From Streptococcus oralis (GTDB taxonomy: Bacteria > Bacillota > Bacilli > Lactobacillales > Streptococcaceae): a stretch of DNA of 64,000 nt. Below the pieces are notes generated by a model. That model was not told where the DNA came from and searched no databases. It worked only from the letters and a program-made list of their open reading frames with translations. How positions within the stretch are numbered: position 1 is the stretch's first letter; each line of letters begins with the position of its first letter. A program made the position numbers and the translations under genes. Shown one piece after another: positions 45,233 through 57,776 of this stretch. The stretch lies in contig NZ_CP065707.1 of NCBI RefSeq assembly GCF_016028255.1, forward strand, positions 1,255,001 to 1,319,000, read 5' to 3'.

Positions 45233-46519
45233 ATGACAAAAACATTAAAACGTCCTGAGGTTCTTTCACCTGCTGGAACTTTAGAAAAACTGAAAGTAGC
45301 TGTTCAATATGGTGCGGACGCAGTCTTCATCGGTGGACAGGCCTATGGTCTTCGTAGCCGTGCTGGAAACTTTACCTTTGAACAGATGGAAGAAGGTGTC
45401 CAGTTCGCTGCCAAGTACGGTGCCAAGGTCTATGTGGCTGCTAACATGGTAATGCACGAAGGAAACGAAGCTGGTGCTGGAGAATGGTTCCGTAAGTTGC
45501 GTGACATCGGGATTGCCGCAGTTATCGTGTCAGATCCAGCCTTGATCATGATTGCAGCAACAGAAGCACCAGGTTTAGAAATCCACCTCTCTACCCAAGC
45601 AAGTGCCACTAACTATGAAACTCTAGAGTTCTGGAAAGAACTTGGTCTAACTCGCGTGGTTTTGGCTCGTGAAGTTTCAATGGAAGAATTGGCAGAGATT
45701 CGCAAACGTACAGATGTTGAGATTGAAGCCTTTGTACATGGAGCCATGTGTATTTCTTACTCAGGTCGTTGTACGCTTTCAAACCACATGAGTATGCGTG
45801 ATGCTAACCGCGGAGGCTGTTCTCAGTCTTGCCGTTGGAAATACGACCTCTACGATATGCCCTTTGGCCAAGAACGTAAGAGCCTTAAGGGTGAAATCCC
45901 AGAAGAATTTTCAATGTCTGCCGTTGATATGTCTATGATTGACCATATCCCAGATATGATTGAAAATGGTGTAGATAGTCTCAAGATTGAAGGTCGAATG
46001 AAGTCTATTCACTATGTTTCAACAGTAACAAACTGCTACAAGGCGGCTGTGGATGCTTACCTTGAAAGCCCAGAAAAATTTGAAGCTATTAAACAAGACC
46101 TGGTAGATGAGATGTGGAAAGTTGCCCAGCGTGAATTGGCAACAGGTTTCTACTATAGCACACCTACAGAAAATGAACAGTTGTTTGGTGCACGTCGTAA
46201 AATCCCTGAATACAAGTTTGTCGCTGAGGTGGTTTCTTATGATGATGCAACCCAGACAGCAACCATTCGTCAACGGAATGTTATCAATGAAGGAGATCAA
46301 GTTGAGTTTTATGGACCAGGTTTCCGTCATTTTGAAACCTATATCGAAAATCTTCACGATTCTAAAGGCAATAAAATCGACCGTGCTCCAAATCCAATGG
46401 AACTCTTGACCATTAAGGTTCCTCAACCTGTGCAAGCTGGGGATATGGTTCGAGCTCTCAAAGAAGGTCTTATCAATCTCTATAAGGAAGACGGGACAAG
46501 TGTCACAGTTCGTGCCTAG
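45233..46519 (+). CDS. U32-family tRNA hydroxylation protein (TrhP-like)
   Basis: A 428-residue peptidase-U32-family protein. The family signature with clustered cysteines is HGAMCISYSGRCTLSNHM followed by RGGCSQSCRW. These Cys residues hold an iron-sulfur cluster in TrhP/RlhA enzymes. Family members hydroxylate tRNA uridine 34 (TrhP) or 23S rRNA (RlhA) rather than cleave protein. Length and C-terminal beta domain fit TrhP2/YrrO of Bacillus. The TrhP1-type partner gene is not in the window. The ATG 45233 follows AGGAGAAAAC; the upstream TTG contains it and is rejected. Confidence 0.88.
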   Translation: MTKTLKRPEVLSPAGTLEKLKVAVQYGADAVFIGGQAYGLRSRAGNFTFEQMEEGVQFAAKYGAKVYVAANMVMHEGNEAGAGEWFRKLRDIGIAAVIVSDPALIMIAATEAPGLEIHLSTQASATNYETLEFWKELGLTRVVLAREVSMEELAEIRKRTDVEIEAFVHGAMCISYSGRCTLSNHMSMRDANRGGCSQSCRWKYDLYDMPFGQERKSLKGEIPEEFSMSAVDMSMIDHIPDMIENGVDSLKIEGRMKSIHYVSTVTNCYKAAVDAYLESPEKFEAIKQDLVDEMWKVAQRELATGFYYSTPTENEQLFGARRKIPEYKFVAEVVSYDDATQTATIRQRNVINEGDQVEFYGPGFRHFETYIENLHDSKGNKIDRAPNPMELLTIKVPQPVQAGDMVRALKEGLINLYKEDGTSVTVRA

Positions 46520-46533
46520 ATAAGGAAAAGTGA

Positions 46534-46845
46534 ATGATTCAAGTGCAAGGATTGTTGGTAGATAATGAAAGCAGATGTGTTCACTATCATGGTGAAAAGG
46601 ATATTATTTCCCTCCAGTGCTATGAGTGTAAAAAATACTATGCTTGCTATCAGTGCCACAATGCTATAGAAACGCATTTGTTTTCACCTTACCCCTTGAC
46701 GCTTGCGGAGGATCGACCGATTTTATGTGGGGCTTGTATGAGGACAATAACATTTCAAGAATATCAAAAACAAATAGCCTGCCCTTATTGCAAATCTCCA
46801 TTTAATCCAGGGTGTAAACAACACTATTCCTACTATTTCAAATAA
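46534..46845 (+). CDS. CHY zinc finger protein
   Basis: A 103-residue cytoplasmic zinc-finger protein. Zinc ligands run in order: C-x-H in SRCVHYHGEKDI, C-x2-C in LQCYECKKY, C-x2-C-H in YACYQCHNAIETH, C-x2-C in ILCGACMRT, and C-x2-C in IACPYCKSPFNPGC. This is the CHY fold seen in yeast Hot13 and plant/animal Pirh2. In bacteria it stands alone and its role is not known. It starts 14 nt after the TrhP-like gene and is likely co-transcribed with it. Confidence 0.88.
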   Translation: MIQVQGLLVDNESRCVHYHGEKDIISLQCYECKKYYACYQCHNAIETHLFSPYPLTLAEDRPILCGACMRTITFQEYQKQIACPYCKSPFNPGCKQHYSYYFK

Positions 46846-46854
46846 AATGAATCT

Positions 46855-46880
46855 ATCCAAGTTCTAAACTTGGATTTTTC
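46855..46880 (+). terminator. Terminator after the CHY finger gene
   Basis: ATCCAAGTT (46855-46863) pairs perfectly with AACTTGGAT (46867-46875) around a 3-nt loop, followed by TTTTC. Confidence 0.85.
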
Positions 46881-47012
46881 AATTTATTTCGGAAAATATA
46901 GAAAAAGTGGAAACACATTTCATCATAAAATGAGAAACTTATCTATACAGTGGTATAAAAATAGCAAAAATAAAAATAAATCATCTGAAACGCTTCCAAC
47001 GTAAGTAAAAAG

Positions 47013-47041
47013 TTGACAAAAACAAATTTTAGGACTAAACT
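47013..47041 (+). promoter_or_regulatory. F-ATPase operon promoter
   Basis: Consensus TTGACA (47013-47018), 17 bp, TAAACT (47036-47041). A second candidate -10 (TGGTATAAAA) lies near 46952. AAAGGAG precedes the atpE ATG. Confidence 0.75.
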
Positions 47042-47076
47042 AAGTAAGTAAATTTTAAATAAAAGGAGAATTCATC

Positions 47077-47277
47077 ATGAATTTAACATTTTTCGGTCTT
47101 TGTCTTGCCTGTATGGGTGTATCCCTTGCAGAAGGATTTTTGATGAACGGTTTGTTCAAGTCTGCAGCACGCCAACCAGATATCATCCCACAATTGCGTA
47201 GTTTGATGATCATGGGGATTGCCTTTATCGAAGGAACATTCTTTGTAACTCTCGTATTTTCATTTATCATCAAATAA
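47077..47277 (+). CDS. atpE: F0F1 ATP synthase subunit c
   Basis: Proton-carrying ring subunit of 66 residues, two helices with a polar loop (AARQP). The ion-binding carboxylate is Glu52 in [10 protein letters not shown]. Residues near Gly47, Ile48 and Ala49 form the pocket where optochin-resistance substitutions arise in pneumococcus and mitis streptococci. The short length and the c-first gene order are typical of streptococcal operons. In these fermenters the complex mostly works as a proton pump for pH homeostasis. Confidence 0.97.
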   Translation: MNLTFFGLCLACMGVSLAEGFLMNGLFKSAARQPDIIPQLRSLMIMGIAFIEGTFFVTLVFSFIIK

Positions 47278-47311
47278 AGAGAAGTATAAAATGGAAAAGG
47301 GAGGATTCTAG

Positions 47312-48025
47312 ATGGAAGAAAGTATCAATCCAACCATCAATATTGGTCCTGTTACCTTTGATTTAACCTTGACAGCATTGACTTTGTTGTCTGTGGCACT
47401 GATTTTTGCCTTTATCTATTGGGCAAGTCGTAATATGACTGTGAAACCCAAAGGAAAGCAAAATGTACTAGAGTATCTCTATGACTTTGTAGTCGGATTT
47501 ACAGAACCCAACGTAGGTTCTCGGTACATGAAAGATTACTCACTCTTTTACTTGTGTTTATTTCTTTTTATGGTTATCGCAAACAATCTTGGTTTGATGG
47601 CGAAACTTCAAACTACAGATGGGACAAACCTTTGGACATCGCCAACTGCAAATCTCCAGTTTGACTTGGCTTTGTCATTTGGAATTATCCTGATGACCCA
47701 TATAGAAGGAATTCGTCGCCGTGGTGTTAAAAAGTATCTGAAAGGCTTTGTAACCCCAGGTTTTATGACACCGATGAATCTCCTTGAAGAAGTCACGAAT
47801 TTCCTATCACTTGCTTTGCGGGTGTTCGGGAATATCTTTGCCGGAGAAGTGATGGCAAGCTTGCTTATTACTCTTTCTCATCAGGCTCTTTATTGGTATC
47901 CAGTCGCATTTGTTACCAATCTTGTCTGGACGGCATTCTCTGTGTTTATTTCCTGTGTTCAGGCCTATGTATTCACAGTCTTGTCTTCAATGTATCTAGG
48001 AAATAAAATTAATGATGAAGAGTAG
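47312..48025 (+). CDS. atpB: F0F1 ATP synthase subunit a
   Basis: Membrane stator subunit of 237 residues forming the two proton half-channels. About five helices are predicted; the essential arginine is in [14 protein letters not shown] in the penultimate helix, and the C-terminal helix holds [13 protein letters not shown] with the conserved Gln. GGAGGATT is the ribosome site. It lies between atpE and atpF as expected. Confidence 0.97.
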   Translation: MEESINPTINIGPVTFDLTLTALTLLSVALIFAFIYWASRNMTVKPKGKQNVLEYLYDFVVGFTEPNVGSRYMKDYSLFYLCLFLFMVIANNLGLMAKLQTTDGTNLWTSPTANLQFDLALSFGIILMTHIEGIRRRGVKKYLKGFVTPGFMTPMNLLEEVTNFLSLALRVFGNIFAGEVMASLLITLSHQALYWYPVAFVTNLVWTAFSVFISCVQAYVFTVLSSMYLGNKINDEE

Positions 48026-48038
48026 AAAGGAGTAAATG

Positions 48039-48532
48039 ATGCACGTAACAGTAGGTGAATTGATTGGTAACTTTATTTTAATTGCTGGCTCTTTTATCCT
48101 TTTGATCGTCTTAGTCAAAAAATACGCATGGTCAAACTTGACAAGTGTCTTCGAAGAACGCGCCGAAAAGATTGCTGCTGATATTGATGGTGCTGAACAA
48201 GCTCGTCAAAAAGCAGAAACTCTTGCTCAAAAGCGTGAAGATGAATTAGCAGGAAGCCGTAGCGAAGCTAAAACTATCATCGAGAATGCTAAGGAGACAG
48301 CTGAAAAGAGCAAATCAGATATTCTGGCTGAAGCTAAGCTAGAAGCTGGTCGCTTGAAAGAAAAAGCTAACCAAGAAATTGCGCAAAACAAAGCTGAGGC
48401 TTTACAAAGCGTTAAAGGTGAGGTAGCAGATTTGACAGTTAGTTTAGCTGGAAAAATCATCTCACAAAACCTTGACAGTCATGCCCATAAGGAACTCATT
48501 GATCAGTATATCGATCAGCTAGGAGAAGCCTA

Positions 48533-48533
<1 letters not shown>
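48039..48533 (+). CDS. atpF: F0F1 ATP synthase subunit b
   Basis: Peripheral stalk subunit of 164 residues. An N-terminal membrane helix (about 7-27) is followed by a long charged coiled coil rich in Ala, Glu and Lys that reaches F1. Of two tandem ATGs (48036, 48039) the second is chosen because it is 6 nt from AAAGGAG and gives the family start [10 protein letters not shown]. The stop codon and the atpH ATG overlap (TAATG). Confidence 0.95.
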
Positions 48534-50589
<2,056 letters not shown>

Positions 50590-50604
50590 GAATAGAGGTG
50601 TCAA

Positions 50605-51483
50605 ATGGCAGTATCTCTAAATGATATTAAAACAAAAATCGCCTCAACAAAAAATACTAGTCAAATCACCAATGCCATGCAAATGGTATCGGCTGCCAAG
50701 TTAGGTCGCTCTGAAGAAGCAGCACGTAACTTTCAAGTTTATGCTCAGAAGGTTCGTAAGCTTTTGACGGATATTCTGCATGGTAACGGATCTGGTGGTT
50801 CTACCAATCCGATGCTCATTAGTCGCCCAGTTAAGAAAACAGGCTATATCGTTATTACTTCAGACCGTGGCTTGGTTGGAGGTTATAATGCTTCCATCCT
50901 TAAAGCTGTGATGGAGTTGAAAGAAGAATACCATCCAGATGGTACAGGTTTTGAGATAATCTGTATTGGTGGTATGGGAGCTGATTTCTTTAAGGCTCGT
51001 GGCATTCAACCAATCTATGAACTACGTGGCTTGGCCGACCAACCAAGTTTTGATGAAGTTCGTAAAATTATTTCAAAAACGATTGAAATGTATCAAAATG
51101 AACTTTTTGATGAACTCTATGTTTGTTACAACCATCATGTCAATACTCTCACAAGTCAAATGCGTGTGGAACAAATGTTGCCGATTGTTGACTTAGATCC
51201 AAATGAAGCAGATGAAGAGTATAGCTTGACATTTGAGTTGGAAACGAGTCGTGATGAGATTCTAGAGCAGTTGTTACCTCAGTTTGCAGAAAGTATGATA
51301 TACGGGGCTATCATCGATGCCAAGACAGCTGAGAATGCTGCAGGTATGACAGCCATGCAAACGGCGACTGATAATGCTAAGAAAGTCATCAATGATTTGA
51401 CAATCCAGTATAACCGTGCCAGACAGGCGGCGATTACACAAGAAATTACAGAAATTGTAGCGGGGGCTAGTGCCTTAGAATAA
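50605..51483 (+). CDS. atpG: F0F1 ATP synthase subunit gamma
   Basis: Rotor shaft subunit of 292 residues. The N-terminal helix ([20 protein letters not shown]) and C-terminal helix ([20 protein letters not shown]) pair as the coiled-coil axle, with the Rossmann-like domain (about 75-225) between, including [16 protein letters not shown] is the ribosome site. An 85-nt gap follows before atpD, the longest inside the operon. Confidence 0.96.
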   Translation: MAVSLNDIKTKIASTKNTSQITNAMQMVSAAKLGRSEEAARNFQVYAQKVRKLLTDILHGNGSGGSTNPMLISRPVKKTGYIVITSDRGLVGGYNASILKAVMELKEEYHPDGTGFEIICIGGMGADFFKARGIQPIYELRGLADQPSFDEVRKIISKTIEMYQNELFDELYVCYNHHVNTLTSQMRVEQMLPIVDLDPNEADEEYSLTFELETSRDEILEQLLPQFAESMIYGAIIDAKTAENAAGMTAMQTATDNAKKVINDLTIQYNRARQAAITQEITEIVAGASALE

Positions 51484-52975
<1,492 letters not shown>

Positions 52976-52985
52976 GAGGTGATCT

Positions 52986-53405
52986 ATGGCTCATTTAACT
53001 GTCCAGATCGTGACACCAGATGGCCTCGTCTATGATCACCATGCCAGCTTTGTATCGGTACGAACTCTGGATGGTGAGATGGGGATCTTGCCACGACATG
53101 AAAATATGATTGCGGTTTTAGCGGTTGATGAAGTAAAGGTAAAACGAATCGATGACGATACTCATGTGAACTGGATTGCAGTGAACGGAGGGATTATCGA
53201 GATTGCCAATGACATCATTACTATTGTAGCAGACTCAGCAGAACGTGCTCGTGATATCGATATTAGCCGTGCCCAACGTGCTAAACTTCGTGCTGAACGT
53301 GAGATTGAAGAAGCTCAAGACAAGCACTTAATTGACCAAGAACGACGCGCTAAGATTGCTCTTCAACGTGCCATTAACCGTATTAATGTCGGAAATAAAC
53401 TATAA
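52986..53405 (+). CDS. atpC: F0F1 ATP synthase subunit epsilon
   Basis: Regulatory rotor subunit of 139 residues. An N-terminal beta sandwich ([13 protein letters not shown], then [16 protein letters not shown]) is followed by a C-terminal helical hairpin (about 88-135) that inhibits ATP hydrolysis in family members. It starts 10 nt after atpD, with AGAGGTGA as ribosome site. Its stop codon lies within the stem of the operon terminator. Confidence 0.95.
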   Translation: MAHLTVQIVTPDGLVYDHHASFVSVRTLDGEMGILPRHENMIAVLAVDEVKVKRIDDDTHVNWIAVNGGIIEIANDIITIVADSAERARDIDISRAQRAKLRAEREIEEAQDKHLIDQERRAKIALQRAINRINVGNKL

Positions 53406-53446
53406 TCAAAAAATGAACTTGAGATTCAAGTTCATTTTTTGATTAT
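53402..53446. terminator. Long perfect terminator of the F-ATPase operon
   Basis: A perfect 21-bp stem (53402-53422 with 53426-53446) and a 3-nt loop. The atpC stop codon is in the left arm, and the end of the minus-strand lactonase gene lies next to the right arm. It serves both directions. Confidence 0.9.
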
Positions 53447-53447
53447 C

Positions 53448-54461
53448 TTAGTTCGCAAAGTGAATGCAGACTGCTTCTGGGACATGGAAATCGTTAGAAA
53501 GTTCTGCAAGACGACCACTTTCAGGATTACGCTTAAAGACGGTTGCGTTATCAGAATCTTGATGAACAGCAATGAGAAACTCTTGATCAGGAGTTAGGTC
53601 GAAATCACGTGGATTTTGTCCATGTGTTGGTACTATCTCTAATAATTCCAGACTGCCATCAGCGAGGATTGTATAGACGGCAATGGAATCATGACCTCGG
53701 TTGGATGCATAAAGGTATTTCCCATCTTTTGAAAGACGAATGGCTGCAGTAGCATTGAATCTCTCATAGCCGTCTGGTAAGGTTGAAATGACTTGCATGC
53801 GTTCAAATTCACCAACCCCATCGTAAATCAAGACTTCAATGGTACTATTTAGTTCGCAAATGAGATAGGCAATCTTATAGTGGTGGTGGAAAACGATGTG
53901 GCGAGCACCTGCTCCAGACTGGCTGTGATAAGTGTGGAGCTTACTTAGTTTTCCTTCTGGGCTAACATCATAGGTCGTCACCTCGTCAGTACCTAGGTCA
54001 CATGTGACGAGATACTGGTCAGGTGTTAGATCTGTAAAGTGGACATGAGGAGAAGTTTGATTTTCATGAGGGCCTTGTCCACTATGCTGATCCAGGTCCG
54101 TTTGGATGAGACAACCATCTGCTTGGCGCTGATAAACCAGAACTTGGCCTTTGTGATAGTTGGCTCCGTAAACGAGACTGCGCTTTTCATCCACTGCCAC
54201 ATAACAATGGGGAGCGCCTTCTTCAACCACATGATTTAGCAAAACGCCATCTGTCTTGTATGCAGCGATTCCACCTAAGCCATCCTGGCTTCCTACGGTG
54301 TATAAGTGTTGCTGTTGGTCAAAGGCAAGGTAGGTCGGACTTGGTTCAGCAGCAAAGAGTTCAAGGTTTGCAAGCTGGCCTGTTTCTGTATCAAAATCTG
54401 CCTTGTAAATCCCTTTAGATGAGCGACGAGTATAAGTTCCAAAATAAACAGTTTCTTTCAT
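53448..54461 (-). CDS. Lactonase-family beta-propeller protein (YbhE-like)
   Basis: A 337-residue seven-bladed propeller of the YbhE/6-phosphogluconolactonase family. It begins MKETVYFGTYTRRSSKG and carries the family blocks GARHIVFH, YLYASNRGHDSIAVY, PTHGQNPRDFDLTPD and ends HVPEAVCIHF. The activity (hydrolysis of 6-phosphogluconolactone or another lactone) is likely but not certain. The ATG 54461 has AAGAGG 7 nt upstream and is preferred to the ATG at 54467 or the ATG at 54491. It converges on the atp operon and diverges from the next gene. Confidence 0.88.
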   Translation of the reverse strand: MKETVYFGTYTRRSSKGIYKADFDTETGQLANLELFAAEPSPTYLAFDQQQHLYTVGSQDGLGGIAAYKTDGVLLNHVVEEGAPHCYVAVDEKRSLVYGANYHKGQVLVYQRQADGCLIQTDLDQHSGQGPHENQTSPHVHFTDLTPDQYLVTCDLGTDEVTTYDVSPEGKLSKLHTYHSQSGAGARHIVFHHHYKIAYLICELNSTIEVLIYDGVGEFERMQVISTLPDGYERFNATAAIRLSKDGKYLYASNRGHDSIAVYTILADGSLELLEIVPTHGQNPRDFDLTPDQEFLIAVHQDSDNATVFKRNPESGRLAELSNDFHVPEAVCIHFAN

Positions 54462-54568
54462 GTCCATACCTCTTAATAATGATAAGTTCATTATACCACA
54501 AAATGACAGTCAGGAAGTGTTCGTTTAATCTATGTAAGCACTTTAATAAGAGTTATTTTAGATTAAAA

Positions 54569-54578
54569 ATGGTATAAT
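54569..54578 (+). promoter_or_regulatory. Promoter of the second AI-2E-type permease gene
   Basis: Extended -10 ATGGTATAAT with TATAAT at 54573-54578. No clear -35 is seen. Confidence 0.65.
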
Positions 54579-54584
54579 GAAATA

Positions 54585-54659
54585 ATGACAGAAAGGATGT
54601 ATTTATGGAACATAAAGAGAAACATTTTAGCCTATCTTGGTTTTTTAAGTGGTTTTTAG
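54585..54659 (+). other. Possible leaderless upstream ORF
   Basis: ATG 54585 lies 6 nt after the TATAAT box and opens a 24-codon frame, ending at TAG 54657-54659. It overlaps the start of the permease gene (ATG 54605) in another frame and includes that gene's AAAGGATG ribosome site. The first residues would be MTERMYLWNIKR. Translation is unproven. Confidence 0.3.
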
Positions 54660-55771
54660 ATAATAAAGCCATCACTGTATTTTTAGTAACCTTGTTACTG
54701 GGGCTAAACATTTTCATTCTAAGTAAGATTAGTTTTATATTTTTACCCGTTTTAGACTTTCTTGGGGTTGTCATGTTACCAGTTATTCTATCTGGTTTAC
54801 TTTATTACCTCCTCAATCCGATTGTTGACTGGATGGAGAAACACAAGATCAATCGTGTTCTTGCCGTTAGTATTGTTTTTGTTATTATTGGACTCTTTAT
54901 CATTTGGGGGCTGGCAGTCGCAATTCCTAATCTGCAACGCCAAGTCTTAAATTTTGCGAAGAATGTGCCGACTTATCTTAAGGATGCTGATATGGTTATC
55001 AATGACCTTGTAACCAAACGCTTGCCAGATGATTTTAGACCGCAGTTGGAGCAGGTTCTTGCAAATGTTTCTACAGAAGCAACGATATGGGCCAGCAAAA
55101 TTTCTTCTCAAGCCGTTAACTGGGTCAGCGCCTTTATCAGTAGTGTTTCTCAGGTGATTGTAGCGGTCATTATCGTACCCTTTATGCTCTTTTATCTTTT
55201 GAGAGATGGGAAAGGCTTGCGGGATTACCTAACTAAATTCATCCCAAACAAGTTAAAAGAACCTGTCGGACAAGTTTTGTCAGATGTTAATAAACAGTTA
55301 TCAAACTACGTTAGAGGGCAGGTTACAGTTGCTATTATCGTGGCAATTATGTTTATTATCTTCTTTAAGATTATTGATCTCAGATATGCTGTGACTCTTG
55401 GTATTACGGCTGGTATCCTCAATCTAGTACCTTACCTGGGTAGTTTTCTAGCGATGTTGCCTGCTCTGGTTTTGGGCTTGATTGCAGGACCTGTGATGCT
55501 TTTGAAAGTGATTATTGTCTTTATTGTTGAACAAACGATTGAAGGTCGCTTCGTTTCTCCGCTTATTTTGGGTAGTCAGCTAAACATCCATCCGATCAAT
55601 GTCCTCTTTGTTCTCCTAACTTCAGGTTCTATGTTTGGTATTTGGGGAGTCTTGCTGGGAATCCCTGTCTATGCCTCTGCCAAGGTCGTTATCTCAGCTA
55701 TCTTTAACTGGTATAAAAAAGTCAGCGGCTTGTATGAAGAAAAGGGGGAGGAAATCAAGAGTGAACAATAG
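54605..55771 (+). CDS. AI-2E transporter-family permease (second paralog)
   Basis: A 388-residue membrane protein with about eight helices. The family blocks are LRYAVTLGITAGILNLVPYLGS, FIVEQTIEGRFVSPLILGS, and INVLFVLLTSGSMFGIWGVLLGIPVYA (each quoted in part: AGILNLVPYLGS, QTIEGRFVSP, GIWGVLLGIPVY). Unlike the copy at 32299, it has an acidic C-terminal tail (EEKGEEIKSEQ) and couples to a TPR protein gene overlapping its stop. The substrate is unknown for this family in streptococci. Confidence 0.88.
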   Translation: MEHKEKHFSLSWFFKWFLDNKAITVFLVTLLLGLNIFILSKISFIFLPVLDFLGVVMLPVILSGLLYYLLNPIVDWMEKHKINRVLAVSIVFVIIGLFIIWGLAVAIPNLQRQVLNFAKNVPTYLKDADMVINDLVTKRLPDDFRPQLEQVLANVSTEATIWASKISSQAVNWVSAFISSVSQVIVAVIIVPFMLFYLLRDGKGLRDYLTKFIPNKLKEPVGQVLSDVNKQLSNYVRGQVTVAIIVAIMFIIFFKIIDLRYAVTLGITAGILNLVPYLGSFLAMLPALVLGLIAGPVMLLKVIIVFIVEQTIEGRFVSPLILGSQLNIHPINVLFVLLTSGSMFGIWGVLLGIPVYASAKVVISAIFNWYKKVSGLYEEKGEEIKSEQ

Positions 55772-56990
55772 TCAACGCATGCTCCAGGCTCTGGATGAAC
55801 AGGATTTAACCAAGGCGGATCAGTATTATCACAAAGCCCTCGAAACAGATTCAAGTGAAGTTCTTTACGAACTAGCAAGCTATCTAGAGGGAATTGGCTT
55901 TTATCCTCAAGCAAAAGAAATTTACCAAAATATCGTTACAGAATTTCCAGAAGTGAATCTGAACTTAGCAAGCATTGCTAGCGAGGATGGCAATGTTGAG
56001 GAAGCTTTTGCTTACCTTGAGGAAATCACACCCGAAAGTGACTGGTACGTATCGGCCTTGGCCTTGAAGGCAGACCTCTATCAGTTGGAAGGATTGACAG
56101 ATGTAGCACGCGAAAAGTTACTGGAAGCCTTAAATTACTCAGATGATGCCTTATTACTTTTTGGTTTGGCTGAGTTGGATAGCGAGTTAGGAAATTATCA
56201 GGAAGCCATTCAGGGCTATGCTCAATTAGACAATCGCTCCATCTATGAGCAAACGGGCGTATCAACCTATCAACGAATTGGCTACGCTTATGCCCAGTTA
56301 GGCAAGTTTGAAGCTGCAACTGAGTTCTTAGAAAAAGCCTTAGAACTAGAATACGATGACCAAACTGCTTTTGAACTGGCTAGTCTTTACTTTGACCAAG
56401 AAGAGTATCAAAAATCTGTTCTTTACTTTAAGCAGATTGATACCATTTCACCAGATTTTGAAGGATATGAGTATGGTTATAGTCAAGCTTTGCACAAGGA
56501 ACATCAGATAGAAGAAGCTCTCCGTATCGCTAAACAAGGTTTGGAGAAAAATCCATTTGAGACTCGTCTCTTGCTAGCAGCCTCACAGTTTTCGTATGAA
56601 TTGCATGATTCTGGTGCTGCAGAGCAGTTTCTCCTTACTGCCAAAGAAGATGCAGAGGATACAGAAGAAATTTTCCTTCGTCTCGCAACCATTTATATGG
56701 AACAAGAGCGGTATGAGGATATCATCGCTCTCCAAAGTCAAGAACCTGAAAACCTCCTGACCAAGTGGATGATTGCACGCTCTTACCAGAAAATCGAGGA
56801 TTTAGATAAGGCCTATGAGCTCTATCAAGAACTATCGTCTGACCTCAAGGACAATCCAGAGTTTCTGGAGCAATATAGCTATCTCTTGCGTGAATTGGGA
56901 TATTTTGAAGAAGCCAAAGTGCAAGCCGAAGCCTGTTTAAAACTAGTCCCAGATGATGTTCAGATGCAAGAACTCTTAGAAACACTTTAA
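55761..56990 (+). CDS. Tetratricopeptide repeat protein (YpiA-like)
   Basis: A 409-residue, acidic, all-helical cytoplasmic protein made of about ten TPR-type 34-residue repeats, for example LGNYQEAIQGYAQLD, LGKFEAATEFLEKALE, and QEEYQKSVLYFKQID. The GTG 55761 start overlaps the permease stop by 11 nt and has GGGGGAGG 9 nt upstream; the longer frame to 55635 lies within the permease gene and is rejected. TPR proteins act as protein scaffolds. Partner and process are unknown; Bacillus YpiA is the nearest type I recall. Confidence 0.85.
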   Translation: MNNSQRMLQALDEQDLTKADQYYHKALETDSSEVLYELASYLEGIGFYPQAKEIYQNIVTEFPEVNLNLASIASEDGNVEEAFAYLEEITPESDWYVSALALKADLYQLEGLTDVAREKLLEALNYSDDALLLFGLAELDSELGNYQEAIQGYAQLDNRSIYEQTGVSTYQRIGYAYAQLGKFEAATEFLEKALELEYDDQTAFELASLYFDQEEYQKSVLYFKQIDTISPDFEGYEYGYSQALHKEHQIEEALRIAKQGLEKNPFETRLLLAASQFSYELHDSGAAEQFLLTAKEDAEDTEEIFLRLATIYMEQERYEDIIALQSQEPENLLTKWMIARSYQKIEDLDKAYELYQELSSDLKDNPEFLEQYSYLLRELGYFEEAKVQAEACLKLVPDDVQMQELLETL

Positions 56991-57000
56991 AAGTTATCTC

Positions 57001-57041
57001 TCAAAAAACGTATCTGTCAATTTGTCAGATACGTTTTTTGA
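57001..57041 (+). terminator. Terminator after the TPR gene
   Basis: TCAAAAAACGTATCTG (57001-57016) pairs with CAGATACGTTTTTTGA (57026-57041) around a 9-nt loop. Confidence 0.85.
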
Positions 57042-57069
57042 AAGAAATAGAATTTTTTTACAATAACCC

Positions 57070-57097
57070 TTGATAAATTGTTTATTTATGCTATAAT
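57070..57097 (+). promoter_or_regulatory. Amino-acid ABC importer promoter
   Basis: TTGATA (57070-57075), 16 bp, TATAAT (57092-57097) with TGC before it (extended -10). AGGAGGTG follows at 57115 before ATG 57126. Confidence 0.82.
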
Positions 57098-57125
57098 AGG
57101 AACAATTATTTTTAGGAGGTGCAGT

Positions 57126-57767
57126 ATGTCTTATTTGTTTGAGATATTACCGAGTTTATTGAGCGGTGCAAGCATGACTTTACAGGTTTTTGCACTGGTC
57201 TTGATTTTTTCTATTCCCTTGGGCGTTTTGATTGCTTTTGCCTTGCAAGTCCATTGGAAACTCCTCCATTATCTGATCAACATTTATATCTGGATCATGC
57301 GAGGAACACCCTTGCTCTTACAATTGATCTTTATCTATTATGTGCTTCCAAATATTGGGATTCGTTTGGATCGCCTTCCTGCGGCTATTATTGCCTTTGT
57401 TTTGAATTATGCAGCTTACTTTGCTGAAATCTTCCGTGGAGGGATTGATACTATTCCTAAGGGGCAATATGAGGCTGCTAAGGTCTTGAAGTTTAGCCCT
57501 TTTGCCACAGTGCGCTATATTATCTTACCACAGGTGACCAAAATTGTTCTTCCTAGTGTATTTAATGAAGTCATGAGTTTGGTCAAGGATACTTCTTTGG
57601 TCTATGCCTTAGGTATTTCAGATTTGATTTTGGCTAGTCGTACAGCAGCCAACCGTGATGCTAGTCTGATTCCTATGTTCTTGGCAGGAGCAATTTACTT
57701 GATTTTGATTGGTATTGTGACTATCCTTGCCAAAAAAGTTGAGAAGAAGTACAGTTACTATAGATAG
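57126..57767 (+). CDS. Polar amino-acid ABC transporter permease
   Basis: A 213-residue HisM/GlnP-type permease with five predicted helices. The EAA loop that contacts the ATPase is FRGGIDTIPKGQYEAAKVLK. An N-terminal signature reads SGASMTLQVFALVL and the middle IMRGTPLLLQLIFIYY. The ATG 57126 has AGGAGGTG; the upstream in-frame ATG at 57078 lies within the promoter spacer. It is the first gene of a complete importer. Substrate is probably a polar amino acid such as glutamine, glutamate, or cystine-like; not resolved. Confidence 0.93.
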   Translation: MSYLFEILPSLLSGASMTLQVFALVLIFSIPLGVLIAFALQVHWKLLHYLINIYIWIMRGTPLLLQLIFIYYVLPNIGIRLDRLPAAIIAFVLNYAAYFAEIFRGGIDTIPKGQYEAAKVLKFSPFATVRYIILPQVTKIVLPSVFNEVMSLVKDTSLVYALGISDLILASRTAANRDASLIPMFLAGAIYLILIGIVTILAKKVEKKYSYYR

Positions 57768-57776
57768 GAGGTTGCC

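Noticed and set aside
46988..47003. Possible CcpA site (cre) upstream of atpE
   Set aside because: TGAAACGCTTCCA is one base out of register with the cre consensus; kept only as a weak resemblance.
55635..55760. N-terminal extension of the TPR gene
   Set aside because: It lies entirely within the AI-2E-type permease gene; GTG 55761 has the ribosome site.
57078..57125. N-terminal extension of the amino-acid permease
   Set aside because: It runs through the -10 box and ribosome site of the operon, so it cannot be translated from that promoter.
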